The notes under the pieces were generated by a model, which was given only the letters and a program-made list of their open reading frames with translations, did not search any database and was not told the origin of the DNA. Shown piece by piece: positions 8,308 to 17,919 of a stretch of 64,000 nt of DNA; position 1 is the stretch's first letter, and every line of letters begins with the position of its first letter. This DNA comes from an uncultured Clostridium sp. (GTDB lineage: Bacteria > Bacillota > Clostridia > Clostridiales > Clostridiaceae): positions 99,464 to 163,463 of the forward strand of contig URKQ01000007.1 in NCBI GenBank assembly GCA_900548455.1, read 5' to 3'. Made by a program: the position numbers and the translations under genes.

Positions 8308-10071
8308 CTAAAGCTTTAATTTTTCAACAATTAACTCCATATTTTTATCTATATAAGCATGTAAATTTCTACACGATTCCTCTATTATATAAGTCATACT
8401 TCCAACTTTAAGTCTGGTATTGTAGTGAGCTATATCACAATATATATGGCCCTTTTTACCAACTTCAAGATCTGTAGTAACTCCCGTTTCAGCTCCTACT
8501 TCTTTTACTTTAATTTCCTTCTCAGCAAACAATCTACCACCTCTTAAATCGCAATGACCCTCACTGGTAAAATAGATTCCCTCTTCAGCATATATTTCTG
8601 ACTTATAAACTCCCTTACCATCAATGTAAATGGATCCTGAAGAATATATATCACAATCTTGAACATAACTAAAGTATGCATTAGATTTAACATCCTTCAT
8701 GCCATTAATTCCATCAATCTTGTCCACAAGTAAATTACATACATGCTGAAGCTCCTCTGCTTTAGAAATCAATGTATAGTTTCTTGTAACATATTTTATC
8801 TTAAGAATTCTATAAAGTTCATTTTGATCATCATGATGAACTTCCATTTTTTCTACAAGTAGCTTTACTATTGAATTAAACTTAGGAAACTTTGTTTGGA
8901 TAACTAGCTTAATTAAGTTACCATCACTAATGTTTTTACTATATCCTTGACTACTCTTTACAGTAGCAATATCTGCCTTAACCTTTTTAAATATCTCCAA
9001 TGTAGCCTCAAGAGCTTTAATATAATCATGTAATTCTGAAACTTCACTTTTTACCTTAATTCTTGAAGAAATAGAACTACCCTTTACCATCAAATCTCCT
9101 TCTGACCAAGCATTACACCTTACAACATTACCATTTACCACAAGCTTGTTTCCAACCTTCACGCTCATACCTTCTGTAATATCTTTGTTGATAACTACAT
9201 CTCCTATAAAGTTTATATTACCTGTAGAAATATCTACATCTCCTATTACCTCATGAACGTCGCTTACTTGAAATACACATCCTTTAACCTGAGGATGCCC
9301 TTCAACGGTAGCTACAATCGTATTTTTATCTTTGAATTTACATCCGTTTTTAATTATAATATCCTTTACAATCCTCTTTCTTGGTTGTATCGGATTGGAG
9401 AATACATCAACTCCTATAGTACCATCTTTTCCTACTACCCTTGTAGCTAAAACTTCACCCGCTTTAACACTAACCACATTCCCAATAGATTTAAAGTCGA
9501 TATTTCCAACTCCATCTGATTTAAATTTGTCACTTTTTTTATCCTCAAATAAAATGTCCAAAGTATCATCTATCGGTTCAATTGGAAGCTTCCCTTTTGC
9601 TACAATTATGTCTTTCACCACATCAGTATTAGCACATAGTGCTATAGATTTTGAGTCAATCCCGTATACTATGCCCTTTTTCTTCAAGGCATCAACTAGC
9701 TCATCTCTAGTAAATTTAGGCGGATAAACTTCTTCAACCACCTTTTCCTTTAATACTATCATTCTGCTTTCTTCTGTATCTGCAAGAGAATACTTAATTT
9801 GAGGAATGTATTCTATAGATATTTTAGCAATCATTTTATCTTCAGTAACTTCTATATTAAGCTCTCGTTTAGCTTCCGAATCTGGAAAAACCACTTCAAT
9901 ATTACTTTCTGAATTTACTTTAGCTCTATCTAACACTGCTTCCCCATCAACATATAAAGAAACATTATTGCTTTTACGTACCCACAAATCCTCCATAGAG
10001 TTTTCAGCTTCACTAATCACAATTTTCCCATTGGTCACTTTGATTGTATTCATAGATATTTTATCTCCCAT
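8308..10071 (-). CDS. DUF342/FapA family polymerisation-domain protein
   Basis: 587 residues. The middle and C-terminal half show the Gly/Val/Asp-rich parallel beta repeats of DUF342 (FapA/FlaA, 'flagellar assembly protein A'), for example GDVDISTGNINFIGDVVI and VVNGNVVRCNAWSEGDLMVKG. A coiled-coil insert lies around 340-470. Function is not firmly known; homologues are often found with motility genes. Start chosen at ATG 10071 behind GGAGTG; the upstream ATG at 10089 has no such site. It is first in the chemotaxis operon, next to the sigma-D type promoter. Confidence 0.82.
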   Translation of the reverse strand: MGDKISMNTIKVTNGKIVISEAENSMEDLWVRKSNNVSLYVDGEAVLDRAKVNSESNIEVVFPDSEAKRELNIEVTEDKMIAKISIEYIPQIKYSLADTEESRMIVLKEKVVEEVYPPKFTRDELVDALKKKGIVYGIDSKSIALCANTDVVKDIIVAKGKLPIEPIDDTLDILFEDKKSDKFKSDGVGNIDFKSIGNVVSVKAGEVLATRVVGKDGTIGVDVFSNPIQPRKRIVKDIIIKNGCKFKDKNTIVATVEGHPQVKGCVFQVSDVHEVIGDVDISTGNINFIGDVVINKDITEGMSVKVGNKLVVNGNVVRCNAWSEGDLMVKGSSISSRIKVKSEVSELHDYIKALEATLEIFKKVKADIATVKSSQGYSKNISDGNLIKLVIQTKFPKFNSIVKLLVEKMEVHHDDQNELYRILKIKYVTRNYTLISKAEELQHVCNLLVDKIDGINGMKDVKSNAYFSYVQDCDIYSSGSIYIDGKGVYKSEIYAEEGIYFTSEGHCDLRGGRLFAEKEIKVKEVGAETGVTTDLEVGKKGHIYCDIAHYNTRLKVGSMTYIIEESCRNLHAYIDKNMELIVEKLKL

Positions 10072-10130
10072 ATAATCACTCCCCAACAATTCTTATCTCA
10101 TTAATACAGATAAAAATATATCCTAATACA

Positions 10131-10157
10131 TTATCGTATAAATTATTCTAAACTTTA
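10131..10157 (-). promoter_or_regulatory. Sigma-D (FliA) type promoter of the chemotaxis operon
   Basis: On the minus strand TAAA (10157-10154) is followed by exactly 15 bases and TACGATAA (10138-10131). The sigma-D consensus is TAAA-N15-GCCGATAA, so six of eight -10 positions match with ideal spacing. It lies about 60 bases before the first gene and almost abuts the stop codon of the upstream aminotransferase gene. Confidence 0.6.
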
Positions 10158-10160
10158 CTC

Positions 10161-10979
10161 TTAAATTCCTTCATAATTTTTCAAATTTCTTTTAATTATT
10201 TCATCAAATTTACTTTTAATGTCCTTAATAACTGGACAAATACTATCATAAGACACCACATTCTCCACTTCTTTAATAGGTAATACCTTAGGAGACGTTC
10301 CTGAAATAAATAGACCATCTAGATCTATAATCTCTTCATGACTTATATTTTTCTCTTCCACTGTTAAGTTAAGTTCTCTACAAGCTTCTATAATTTTCTC
10401 TCTAGTAATTCCAGGTAAAACCCCTTCTAACGGAGCTGTATACACCACATCTCCCTTTACCTCAAATATATTAGACTTGCTTCCTTCAGTTATATATCCA
10501 TCTCTATTGATTAATATAGCCTCAAAGCTATCACTTTCTGCAATCTTAGCATTTACAGAATTTCTAAACTCATCATTTATCACTTTAGCATTTGGATTTA
10601 CTCTTTCCCCAAAGAACAATATAGTTTTAACACCTTTCTCATACATTTTATCTGTAGGATAAAAAGCAGGAATAGAAAAAATATATAAATTCTTTTCATT
10701 AATAACAATTTTTACATTTCCATTTCTAACCCTATTAAGAACGATTAATTGATTTGTATATTTTTCAACTATATCCATAGAAATTTCACATTCAGATTTT
10801 ACTAATCTTAAGGAATTTTCAAATCTTTTGAGATGTTCTTTCATAAATAAAGGAATACCTTCAATAATTCTAATTACTTCATATATACATTTTCCTTCAA
10901 CTTTATATATATCTTTAAATTCTTCAGCACCATAAGCTTCATCATTCATAATAAAATAATCATTAATACACTTTTCCAT
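10161..10979 (-). CDS. Class IV PLP aminotransferase (BCAT / aminodeoxychorismate lyase type)
   Basis: 272 residues from ATG 10979. Fold-type IV signatures: a Lys in NPNAKVINDEFRNSVNAKI as probable Schiff-base residue, GYITEGSKSNIFEV with the conserved Glu, and PGITREKIIEACRE binding the cofactor phosphate. Members are branched-chain or D-amino acid aminotransferases or 4-amino-4-deoxychorismate lyase (PabC); the length fits PabC or D-amino acid types, and I cannot decide between them. The start follows GAGGTGG and overlaps the HAD gene stop as TAATG, so the frame from 10988 is rejected. Confidence 0.85.
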   Translation of the reverse strand: MEKCINDYFIMNDEAYGAEEFKDIYKVEGKCIYEVIRIIEGIPLFMKEHLKRFENSLRLVKSECEISMDIVEKYTNQLIVLNRVRNGNVKIVINEKNLYIFSIPAFYPTDKMYEKGVKTILFFGERVNPNAKVINDEFRNSVNAKIAESDSFEAILINRDGYITEGSKSNIFEVKGDVVYTAPLEGVLPGITREKIIEACRELNLTVEEKNISHEEIIDLDGLFISGTSPKVLPIKEVENVVSYDSICPVIKDIKSKFDEIIKRNLKNYEGI

Positions 10980-11617
10980 TATTTCCACCTCAATATTTTA
11001 AATTTACTTTTCTTTTTATAATTTATTAAATATCCATTTCCCACCAACTCTAATAGTGGCAAATCAGATAAGGAATCAGAAAACATATACGAATTTTCAA
11101 AATCAACTTCAATCTTGTCTTTTTCTAATTCTTCATAAAGTCTTTTCACCTTCTCATGGCCCTTACAATTTTCTCCTATAACTATTGGCGTGAATATTCC
11201 ATCATCCATTTTAAATCTAGTGCCTATAACCTTATCAACACCTTCAATGTTATAAAATTCATGAACATAAAATTCAGGAGATGCCGATATTAAGTAAACC
11301 TTGTAACCATGCTTTTTAAATTCTTTAATAGCATTAAGTCCATCTTTATACAACAGCTCACTCAAATGATTTTTATAATAATCCTTAACTATTTGTTTTA
11401 TTTCTTCTTCCTTTTTTCCTTTTAAGAATTTCAAAAATCTTTCTTTAGTTTGAGCTGCAGTGAAAACTTTTATGCCAAACCCAAGGCCAGTCAATATGTG
11501 TGCCGGTATATATTTAATCAAGGTTTTATCCCTTTTCAACATATATTTATATAATTCAATGGATGTTTCCTTTTTAGTTAAAGTATAATCTATATCAAAA
11601 ATCGCAAGTTTCTCCAT
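10979..11617 (-). CDS. HAD-IB family phosphatase (SerB-like)
   Basis: 212 residues with HAD motif I IFDIDYTLT (nucleophile Asp), motif II LISASPEF, a Lys in the middle region and motif III MFSDSLSDLPLLELVG. The helical cap between residues 15 and 95 fits subfamily IB, which includes phosphoserine phosphatase and small-molecule phosphatases. Substrate unknown. It is translationally coupled to the class IV aminotransferase downstream, which hints at amino-acid or cofactor metabolism. Confidence 0.85.
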   Translation of the reverse strand: MEKLAIFDIDYTLTKKETSIELYKYMLKRDKTLIKYIPAHILTGLGFGIKVFTAAQTKERFLKFLKGKKEEEIKQIVKDYYKNHLSELLYKDGLNAIKEFKKHGYKVYLISASPEFYVHEFYNIEGVDKVIGTRFKMDDGIFTPIVIGENCKGHEKVKRLYEELEKDKIEVDFENSYMFSDSLSDLPLLELVGNGYLINYKKKSKFKILRWK

Positions 11618-11671
11618 GAAATTTTCTCTCTTTCTAAACCATTTATATATATTTTTTTAATTTAAATTTAA

Positions 11672-11697
11672 GAAAGCCGCTATTAATAGCGGCTTTC
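11672..11697 (-). terminator. Hairpin terminator after the DUF1292 gene
   Basis: Twelve-base perfect arms GAAAGCCGCTAT / ATAGCGGCTTTC separated by two bases. The leftward tail is T-rich but interrupted (CTTAAATTT), so termination may be partial. Confidence 0.65.
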
Positions 11698-11713
11698 AAC
11701 AAGAACATAAATA

Positions 11714-12142
11714 TTAGTTCTCTTCATTTTCCTTTGCAAGCAATTCTTCGTAGTAAGCTCTTGCCGCATCATACTCTTCGTCTTCTGGAACAACAAGCTC
11801 ACCAACTTCATCATCACCAACTACTTTGAATAAGTATATAGAACCATCTTCTGGATTTTGAACTAATGCATATTCATTTTCTTCAAATAAAAATCCATCA
11901 ACTATTTCGCATTCCATTACATTACCATTTTCGTCTTCTAATTCAACAAACATTGACTCATGTTCGCCGCATCCACAACCACACTCATGTCCGTGATCGT
12001 GATCTCCACAACAGCCTTCATGAGATTCTTCGTGGCTATGACCTCCACAGCAACATCCTTCATGAGCTTCTTCGTGGTTGTGTCCTCCACAGCAGCCTGT
12101 TTCTTTCTTATTTTCATCATGTCCACAACAATTACTTCCCAT
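11714..12142 (-). CDS. DUF1292 protein with His/Cys-rich metal-binding N-terminus
   Basis: 142 residues. From about residue 64 (MFVELEDENGNVMECEIVD) this is a DUF1292 (YrzB-like) domain of unknown role. The first 60 residues are unusual: three imperfect repeats of CCGGHxHEExHEG ending in a DHDHGHECGCGCGEHE run, which looks like a soft-metal (Zn, Ni, Cu) binding tail. Many family members are only the short acidic domain. Start ATG 12142 has an AGGAGG site. Monocistronic, with a hairpin terminator downstream and repeat copies upstream. Confidence 0.85.
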   Translation of the reverse strand: MGSNCCGHDENKKETGCCGGHNHEEAHEGCCCGGHSHEESHEGCCGDHDHGHECGCGCGEHESMFVELEDENGNVMECEIVDGFLFEENEYALVQNPEDGSIYLFKVVGDDEVGELVVPEDEEYDAARAYYEELLAKENEEN

Positions 12143-12312
12143 TGATAGACCTCCTTATATAATACTCCTTTACATTGTACCCTTAAATACGAAATTTTAG
12201 AAGTGTTTTTATTAATAAATTTTTGTAAATCTATATTAATTTTGACCATTGCTAAATTAACTTGTCTCAATTTTAAATCTACATTCACCACTTCTATAGA
12301 AAACTCTATGAT

Positions 12313-12382
12313 CTTTTTAAGAGAAATGTTGGTGGCGCTTCATGGACAAGCTCCCCCTATTACCAACATTTTATTAAAAAAG
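12313..12382. repeat. 70-bp palindromic repeat, copy A
   Basis: Imperfect inverted repeat: left arm CTTTTTAAGAGAAATGTTGGT (21 bases, written in two parts CTTTTTAAGAG + AAATGTTGGT), right arm ACCAACATTTTATT + AAAAAAG, centre containing ATGGACAAGC. Identical length and layout to copies B and D. Left flank TCTATGAT fits the extended terminal consensus. Together with copy B it occupies most of the 12143-12630 gap, in which I see no gene. Confidence 0.85.
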
Positions 12383-12441
12383 TTAAAACTTATATAGCAT
12401 TTTTTTATTCTTTTTTACTTATTTAATTAAATTTAAATCTT

Positions 12442-12511
12442 CTTTTTAAAAGAAATGTTGGTAAATCTTATGGACAAGCATTAATTCCCCACCAACATTT
12501 TATTAAAACAG
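12442..12511. repeat. 70-bp palindromic repeat, copy B
   Basis: Same layout as copy A: left arm ends GAAATGTTGGT, centre TATGGACAAGCA, right arm begins ACCAACATTTTATT. Its left arm is base-for-base the same as the arm left of the transposase-like gene (22054-22074). The spacing to copy A is about 60 bases, in the same orientation as judged by GGACAAG. Confidence 0.85.
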
Positions 12512-12592
12512 TTAATAGACTTCTTTTAATTGATATATTACTACATAATTAATTTTCAAAATTTGTATATTCATTTTTCAAAAAACTCAAAG

Positions 12593-12618
12593 AAAAAAGC
12601 GCCACAAAGCGCTTTTTT
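12593..12618 (-). terminator. Terminator of the PFOR gene
   Basis: AAAAAAGCGC, six-base loop, GCGCTTTTTT, 12 bases beyond the PFOR stop; the T run follows on the leftward strand. Confidence 0.9.
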
Positions 12619-12630
12619 CATTTATATAAA

Positions 12631-15600
12631 CTATTGTTGATTAGCTAATTTTTTGTAAGACTCTAATCTTTCCATTGCATCTTTCTCAGTCTTAGTGAAT
12701 AATTCTTCAGCTTGTTCTGGGAATAATTTTGCAAGAGAAGCGTATCTTACTTCGCCTAGGATAAAGTCTCTGAATGATTCAGTTGGCTCTTTAGAATCAA
12801 GTGTGAATGGATTCTTACCTTCTTCTTTAAGTGCTGGGTTGAATCTGTACATTCCCCAATATCCACAAGCAACAGCTTTCTTAGACTCTAATTGGCTAGC
12901 ACCCATACCAGATTTTAATCCGTGGTTAATACATGGTGCATAAGCAATTATTAATGATGGTCCTGGATATGCCTCAGCTTCTCTTATAGCTTTAAGAGTT
13001 TGATTATGATCAGCTCCCATAGCTATTTGAGCAACATATACATAGCCATAAGTCATAGCCATCATTCCAAGGTCTTTCTTCTTAGTCTTTTTACCAGAAG
13101 CAGCAAACTTAGCTATAGCTGCAGTTGGTGTAGCCTTAGAAGATTGTCCACCTGTATTAGAGTAAACTTCTGTATCAAATACAAATATGTTTACATCTTC
13201 ACCTGATGCAAGAACGTGGTCAACTCCACCGTATCCTATATCATAAGACCAACCATCTCCACCAAAGATCCATTGAGATCTCTTAATGAAGTAGTCTTTG
13301 TGTTTGTAGATATTTTGCATTAATTCACAACAATCTTTGTTAGCTTCAAGTAATGGAAGAATCTTATCAGTAGCTGCTTTTGAACCTTCTCCGTTATCTT
13401 TATTTGCTAACCATACAGTTAATGCAGCTTTTAATTCTTCGTTTGAAGTTTTTTCTATAGCTTCTTCAACAAGAGAAGTTAATTTTTCTCTTAATTGTTT
13501 AACTCCAACGAACATTCCTAGACCAAACTCAGCATTATCTTCAAATAATGAGTTAGCCCATGCTGGTCCTCTACCTGCCTGGTTCTTAGTGTATGGAGTT
13601 GAAGGAGCACTTCCTCCCCAAATTGAAGAACATCCAGTAGCATTAGCTACCATCATTCTATCTCCAAATAATTGAGTTATAAGCTTAGCATATGGAGTTT
13701 CTCCACATCCAGCACAAGCTCCTGAGAACTCAAATAATGGTTTTTCAAATTGACTTCCTTTAACTGAAGCAGTTCCCATTGGGTTAACATTTTCAGGCAT
13801 ATCAACAGCAAAATCCCAAACAGCCTTTTGAGCTTCTTGGCTATCAGCTGATTTCATAACTAAAGCTTTTTCTTTAGCAGGACATACTTGAGCACAGTTT
13901 CCGCATCCAGTACAATCTGCAGGAGAAACAGTCATAGTGAATTTTAATCCTTCAAATGCTTTTCCACCCTTAGCATCTACAAGTTTAATACCTGCTGGTG
14001 CATTAGCGAAATCATTTTCTGTTCCAACAACTGGTCTAATTGTAGCGTGTGGGCATACAAATGCACATTGGTTACATTGGATACAGTTTTCTGGAATCCA
14101 CTCAGGAACATTAACTCCTATACATCTCTTTTCATAAGCAGCTGTTCCAGCATCGAAAGTACCGTCTTCTCTACCTTCAAAAGCACTTACAGGAAGTTTG
14201 TTTCCTTCTTGTCTATTCATAACTTCAACGATGTTTTTGATGAATTCTGGTTTGTTAGATTCAGTCTTAACTTCATCTACAGCATTCTTCCATGATTGTG
14301 GTATTTCTATCTTAACGATAGCATTAACACCTGCATCTATAGCATCATGGTTCATCTTAACAACTTTTTCACCTTTTTTACCATAAGAAGTTACAACTGC
14401 ATCTTTAAGGTATTTAATTGCTTCATCAACAGGAATAATTTCAGCTAGCTTAAAGAAAGCAGCTTGGCATATCATGTTGATTCTTCCACCTAATCCTATC
14501 TCTTGAGCAAGTTTAACTGCGTTAAGAGTATAGAAGTTGATGTTATGTTCAGCCATATATCTCTTCATTGAAGCTGGTAAATTAGCTTCTAGGCCTTCCA
14601 TATCCCATTTTGTATTTAATAAGAATGTACCGCCATCTTTAATTCCTGCTAATACATCATAAGTGTGAACATAAGATTGGTTGTGACATCCTATGTAGTT
14701 AGCTTGGTTAATTAAGTATGGAGATTTTATTGCCTTCTTACCAAATCTTAAGTGAGACATAGTAACTCCGCCTGATTTCTTAGAGTCATAATCAAAGTAT
14801 GCTTGAGCATACATATCTGTATGGTCACCTATGATTTTAATAGCACTTTTGTTAGCTCCAACTGTTCCGTCAGATCCTAATCCCCAGAACTTACACTCTA
14901 CAGTTCCTTCTGGTGTTGTAGAAATTGTTCTAGTTACATCTAAAGATGTATTGCTAACGTCATCAATAATTCCTATAGTAAATCCGTTTTTGAAATCATC
15001 TTGTTTTAAGTGATCAAATACAGTAACTATGTGAGATGGAGTAGTATCTTTAGAACCTAATCCATATCTTCCTCCTATAATTACAGGTCTTACGTCTTTA
15101 TCATAGAATGCATTTCTAACGTCTTGATATAATGGTTCTCCTGCAGAACCTGGCTCTTTAGTTCTGTCAAGAACAGCTATTTTCTTAACAGTTGATGGCA
15201 TTGCTTTGAAGAAATGCTCTAAAGAGAATGGTCTGAATAAATGAACTTTTAATAGACCAACTTTTTCGCCTTGAGCTGTTAAGAAGTCTATTGTTTCTTC
15301 TATAGTATCACAAACAGATCCCATAGCAACTATTACTCTATCAGCATCTTGTGCTCCATAGTAGTTGAATAGGTGATAATCTGTTCCTATTTCTTTATTG
15401 ATTTTTTCCATGTATTTTTCTACTACTTCTGGTATAGCTTCGTAGAATGGATTTTGCGCTTCTCTTCCTTGGAAGTAAACGTCTGGGTTTTGAGCAGTTC
15501 CTCTAGTAACAGGATGCTCTGGGCTTAATGCTCTTTCTCTGAAAGCTTGTACAGCGTCTCTGTCTAAGAATCCTTCAAGAGTGTTATAATCCCACATTTC

Positions 15601-16146
15601 AATTTTTTGGATCTCGTGTGATGTTCTAAATCCATCAAAGAAGTGTAAGAATGGAACTCTTCCTTCTATAGAAGCTAAGTGCGCTACAGGAGCTAAGTCC
15701 ATAACTTCTTGTACACTATTTGTTGCTAATAGAGCAAATCCAGTTTGTCTTGTAGCCATAACGTCTTGGTGATCACCAAAAATTGATAGAGCGTGTGTAG
15801 CTAAAGCTCTAGCACTTACGTGTAAAACTGCTGGTAATAACTCTCCAGCCATTTTATACATATTTGGTATCATTAATAATAAACCTTGAGACGCAGTAAA
15901 AGTAGTTGTTAGAGCACCAGCTTGTAATGAACCGTGTACTGCTCCAGAAGCACCAGCTTCTGATTGCATTTCTACCACTTTAACTTGTTGTCCAAAAGCA
16001 TTCTTTCTTCCTTGAGCCGCCCATTCATCACAGTGTTCAGCCATTGGTGAAGATGGAGTTATTGGGAATATTGCTGCTACATCGGTATACGCATATGCAA
16101 CGTGAGCTGCAGCTGTATTACCATCCATGGTCTTCATTTTTCTCAT
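12631..16146 (-). CDS. nifJ: Pyruvate:ferredoxin (flavodoxin) oxidoreductase
   Basis: 1171 residues, the one-chain homodimeric clostridial PFOR. In order: domain I with ITPSSPMAEHCDEW, domains II-III, a ferredoxin-like domain VI with two clusters (CIQCNQCAFVCPHA and CTGCGNCAQVCPAKE near residues 690-760), then the thiamine-diphosphate domain with CAGCGETPYAKL and GDGWSYDIGYGGVDH. It oxidises pyruvate to acetyl-CoA and CO2 and reduces ferredoxin, the central step of clostridial fermentation. Start set at ATG 16146 (MRKMKTMDG), nine bases after AGAAGG; the in-frame TTG at 16155 is rejected. Monocistronic. Confidence 0.97.
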   Translation of the reverse strand: MRKMKTMDGNTAAAHVAYAYTDVAAIFPITPSSPMAEHCDEWAAQGRKNAFGQQVKVVEMQSEAGASGAVHGSLQAGALTTTFTASQGLLLMIPNMYKMAGELLPAVLHVSARALATHALSIFGDHQDVMATRQTGFALLATNSVQEVMDLAPVAHLASIEGRVPFLHFFDGFRTSHEIQKIEMWDYNTLEGFLDRDAVQAFRERALSPEHPVTRGTAQNPDVYFQGREAQNPFYEAIPEVVEKYMEKINKEIGTDYHLFNYYGAQDADRVIVAMGSVCDTIEETIDFLTAQGEKVGLLKVHLFRPFSLEHFFKAMPSTVKKIAVLDRTKEPGSAGEPLYQDVRNAFYDKDVRPVIIGGRYGLGSKDTTPSHIVTVFDHLKQDDFKNGFTIGIIDDVSNTSLDVTRTISTTPEGTVECKFWGLGSDGTVGANKSAIKIIGDHTDMYAQAYFDYDSKKSGGVTMSHLRFGKKAIKSPYLINQANYIGCHNQSYVHTYDVLAGIKDGGTFLLNTKWDMEGLEANLPASMKRYMAEHNINFYTLNAVKLAQEIGLGGRINMICQAAFFKLAEIIPVDEAIKYLKDAVVTSYGKKGEKVVKMNHDAIDAGVNAIVKIEIPQSWKNAVDEVKTESNKPEFIKNIVEVMNRQEGNKLPVSAFEGREDGTFDAGTAAYEKRCIGVNVPEWIPENCIQCNQCAFVCPHATIRPVVGTENDFANAPAGIKLVDAKGGKAFEGLKFTMTVSPADCTGCGNCAQVCPAKEKALVMKSADSQEAQKAVWDFAVDMPENVNPMGTASVKGSQFEKPLFEFSGACAGCGETPYAKLITQLFGDRMMVANATGCSSIWGGSAPSTPYTKNQAGRGPAWANSLFEDNAEFGLGMFVGVKQLREKLTSLVEEAIEKTSNEELKAALTVWLANKDNGEGSKAATDKILPLLEANKDCCELMQNIYKHKDYFIKRSQWIFGGDGWSYDIGYGGVDHVLASGEDVNIFVFDTEVYSNTGGQSSKATPTAAIAKFAASGKKTKKKDLGMMAMTYGYVYVAQIAMGADHNQTLKAIREAEAYPGPSLIIAYAPCINHGLKSGMGASQLESKKAVACGYWGMYRFNPALKEEGKNPFTLDSKEPTESFRDFILGEVRYASLAKLFPEQAEELFTKTEKDAMERLESYKKLANQQ

Positions 16147-16391
16147 TGTAAGCAACCTTCTTTCTAAAAAAATTTAATTAATAAATTTCCTTCATCATTT
16201 TTATTAAAATGCAGGATTTCCTCCACTAATTGTTAAAATGATGTCAGAAAACTCATCAACTAGACTACCTCAGAAAAACAGTACATAAACGCACTTTCCC
16301 CCTTGGTAATCTTTAACATGATCCTACATTTAGATTATACCCTATCTATTTTAAATTTCAAGTATTATTATTAGAGAATATTGTTAAATAA

Positions 16392-17771
16392 TTAATTATC
16401 TTCAACTTCTATTTCTTGCTGAAATTCTACCATACTTGCATTGTAGTTTCTATGTGTTAATTCTCTTGTAAAAGTTTCTATATTTTTTCCTTCACCATGG
16501 ACAACAAATATTTTTTTAGGTCTTTTCTTTAATCTATTTACCCATTCCAAAAGACCTTTTTTATCTGCATGAAGTGATAAGCCACCCATATAATGAATGC
16601 TAGCCCTAACTTTCATTGTCTCACCTAGAATATCCACTTCCTTATATCCATTCAAAAGTTTGCTTCCTAAACTTTTTCTCCCATTATATGAAGTAATAAT
16701 TATTGAACACTCTCTTCTTTCAATATTATTAATAAGTTGATTTGTAATTCTTCCCCCTTGATGTATCCCACCCGCTACAATAATTATTGCTCCGGATTTA
16801 ACATGATCTATAGTTTTATATTCCTTATCTACAAAATGAAGCCCTCTAAATTCTAATGGGTCATCACCTCTTGCAATTAATCTCTGAGCCTCTTTATCAA
16901 AGTAATCTTCATACTTTTTAAAAATATTAGTAATATTGGAAGCTAGGGGACTATCAACATATACTTGACAATTAAGCAATCTCCCTGCTTCTATAAATCT
17001 ATTAAGCATATAAACAAGCTCTTGCGTTCTTCCTAGTGAAAAGCAAGGGATTATAACATTCCCTCCTTTTTCCATGGTTCTCTCTGCAATTTTCAATAAT
17101 TTAGGGTAATTATTTTCATATTTATGCAATTTACTACCATAGGTACTCTCAATAATTAGATAATCTGCCTCAACTCCATACTGAGGATCATTTAATATGT
17201 CTTTATTAACATTTCCTATATCCCCACTATAAACCAATTTAAATATTTTTTTATCTGGTTTTTTGATTAAAATTTCACATATTGCAGATCCTAAAACATG
17301 TCCTGCATCCTTAAATTCAACAAAAACCTCTTCATTTAATTCTATTTTTTCTCTATAGTCATAACCATGAAATAGCTTTAATACTCCTTCTACATCATTT
17401 TCATCATATAGCGGCAACTTTGAAGTTTCCTTATTATCATCCTTAGTATTAATGTTTTCCTCTTCAAATATCTTAGCTGTGTCACGAAGAAGATAATCAC
17501 ATAGATCTACTGTGGGTTTTGTACAAATCACCTTACCTCTAAATCCTAGTTTATAAAGAAGTGGAATCCTTCCACTATGATCCACATGACAATGAGATAA
17601 AATAACATAATCAATTTCTTTAGGATTAAAAAAGAATTTATCATTTTCGTATTTATAAGCATCCTTTCCTTGAAATAAACCACAATCTAATAAAATCTTT
17701 GTATTATCTAAATCAAGCAAATGACATGAACCTGTAATACACTTAGTAGCTCCTAAAAATTTAATCTTCAT
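16392..17771 (-). CDS. Metallo-beta-lactamase / beta-CASP RNase-like protein
   Basis: 459 residues. MBL motif HCHVDHSG near residue 60, then further metal ligands in DAGHVLGSA and VYSGDIG. A beta-CASP domain follows with IIESTYG, PCFSLGRTQELVYML and a C-terminal HADKKGLLEW / FVVHGEG. This architecture is the CPSF73/YsaH-like family of RNA-processing nucleases, here without KH domains. It probably acts on RNA in the cytoplasm; the substrate is unknown. Isolated gene with AAGGAGG before ATG 17771. Confidence 0.88.
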   Translation of the reverse strand: MKIKFLGATKCITGSCHLLDLDNTKILLDCGLFQGKDAYKYENDKFFFNPKEIDYVILSHCHVDHSGRIPLLYKLGFRGKVICTKPTVDLCDYLLRDTAKIFEEENINTKDDNKETSKLPLYDENDVEGVLKLFHGYDYREKIELNEEVFVEFKDAGHVLGSAICEILIKKPDKKIFKLVYSGDIGNVNKDILNDPQYGVEADYLIIESTYGSKLHKYENNYPKLLKIAERTMEKGGNVIIPCFSLGRTQELVYMLNRFIEAGRLLNCQVYVDSPLASNITNIFKKYEDYFDKEAQRLIARGDDPLEFRGLHFVDKEYKTIDHVKSGAIIIVAGGIHQGGRITNQLINNIERRECSIIITSYNGRKSLGSKLLNGYKEVDILGETMKVRASIHYMGGLSLHADKKGLLEWVNRLKKRPKKIFVVHGEGKNIETFTRELTHRNYNASMVEFQQEIEVEDN

Positions 17772-17852
17772 TTTTAATCCTCCTTGTATTCATATCTATT
17801 TATTATCTCACTTATTTTATTTCTATATACTCTTGGTTTTTAATACATAAAA

Positions 17853-17887
17853 AACTGATAAGGAAATTTATCTTTTCCTTATCAGTT
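17853..17887 (-). terminator. Terminator of murG
   Basis: Fourteen-base perfect arms AACTGATAAGGAAA / TTTCCTTATCAGTT with a seven-base loop; on the leftward strand a TTTTTT run follows at once. Confidence 0.9.
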
Positions 17888-17919
17888 CAATTATCAGTAA
17901 ATTTTATTTTACTACATTC

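Noticed and set aside
11866..12291. Several overlapping frames around the DUF1292 gene, including a 117-codon frame on the same strand
   Set aside because: They arise from the repetitive His/Cys codons in other frames; only 11714-12142 has an AGGAGG site and a recognisable domain.
16147..16391. Rex-type or other operator upstream of PFOR
   Set aside because: Only a TTAACAA half-site is visible; no full TTGTTAA-N4-TTAACAA palindrome, so I do not list one.
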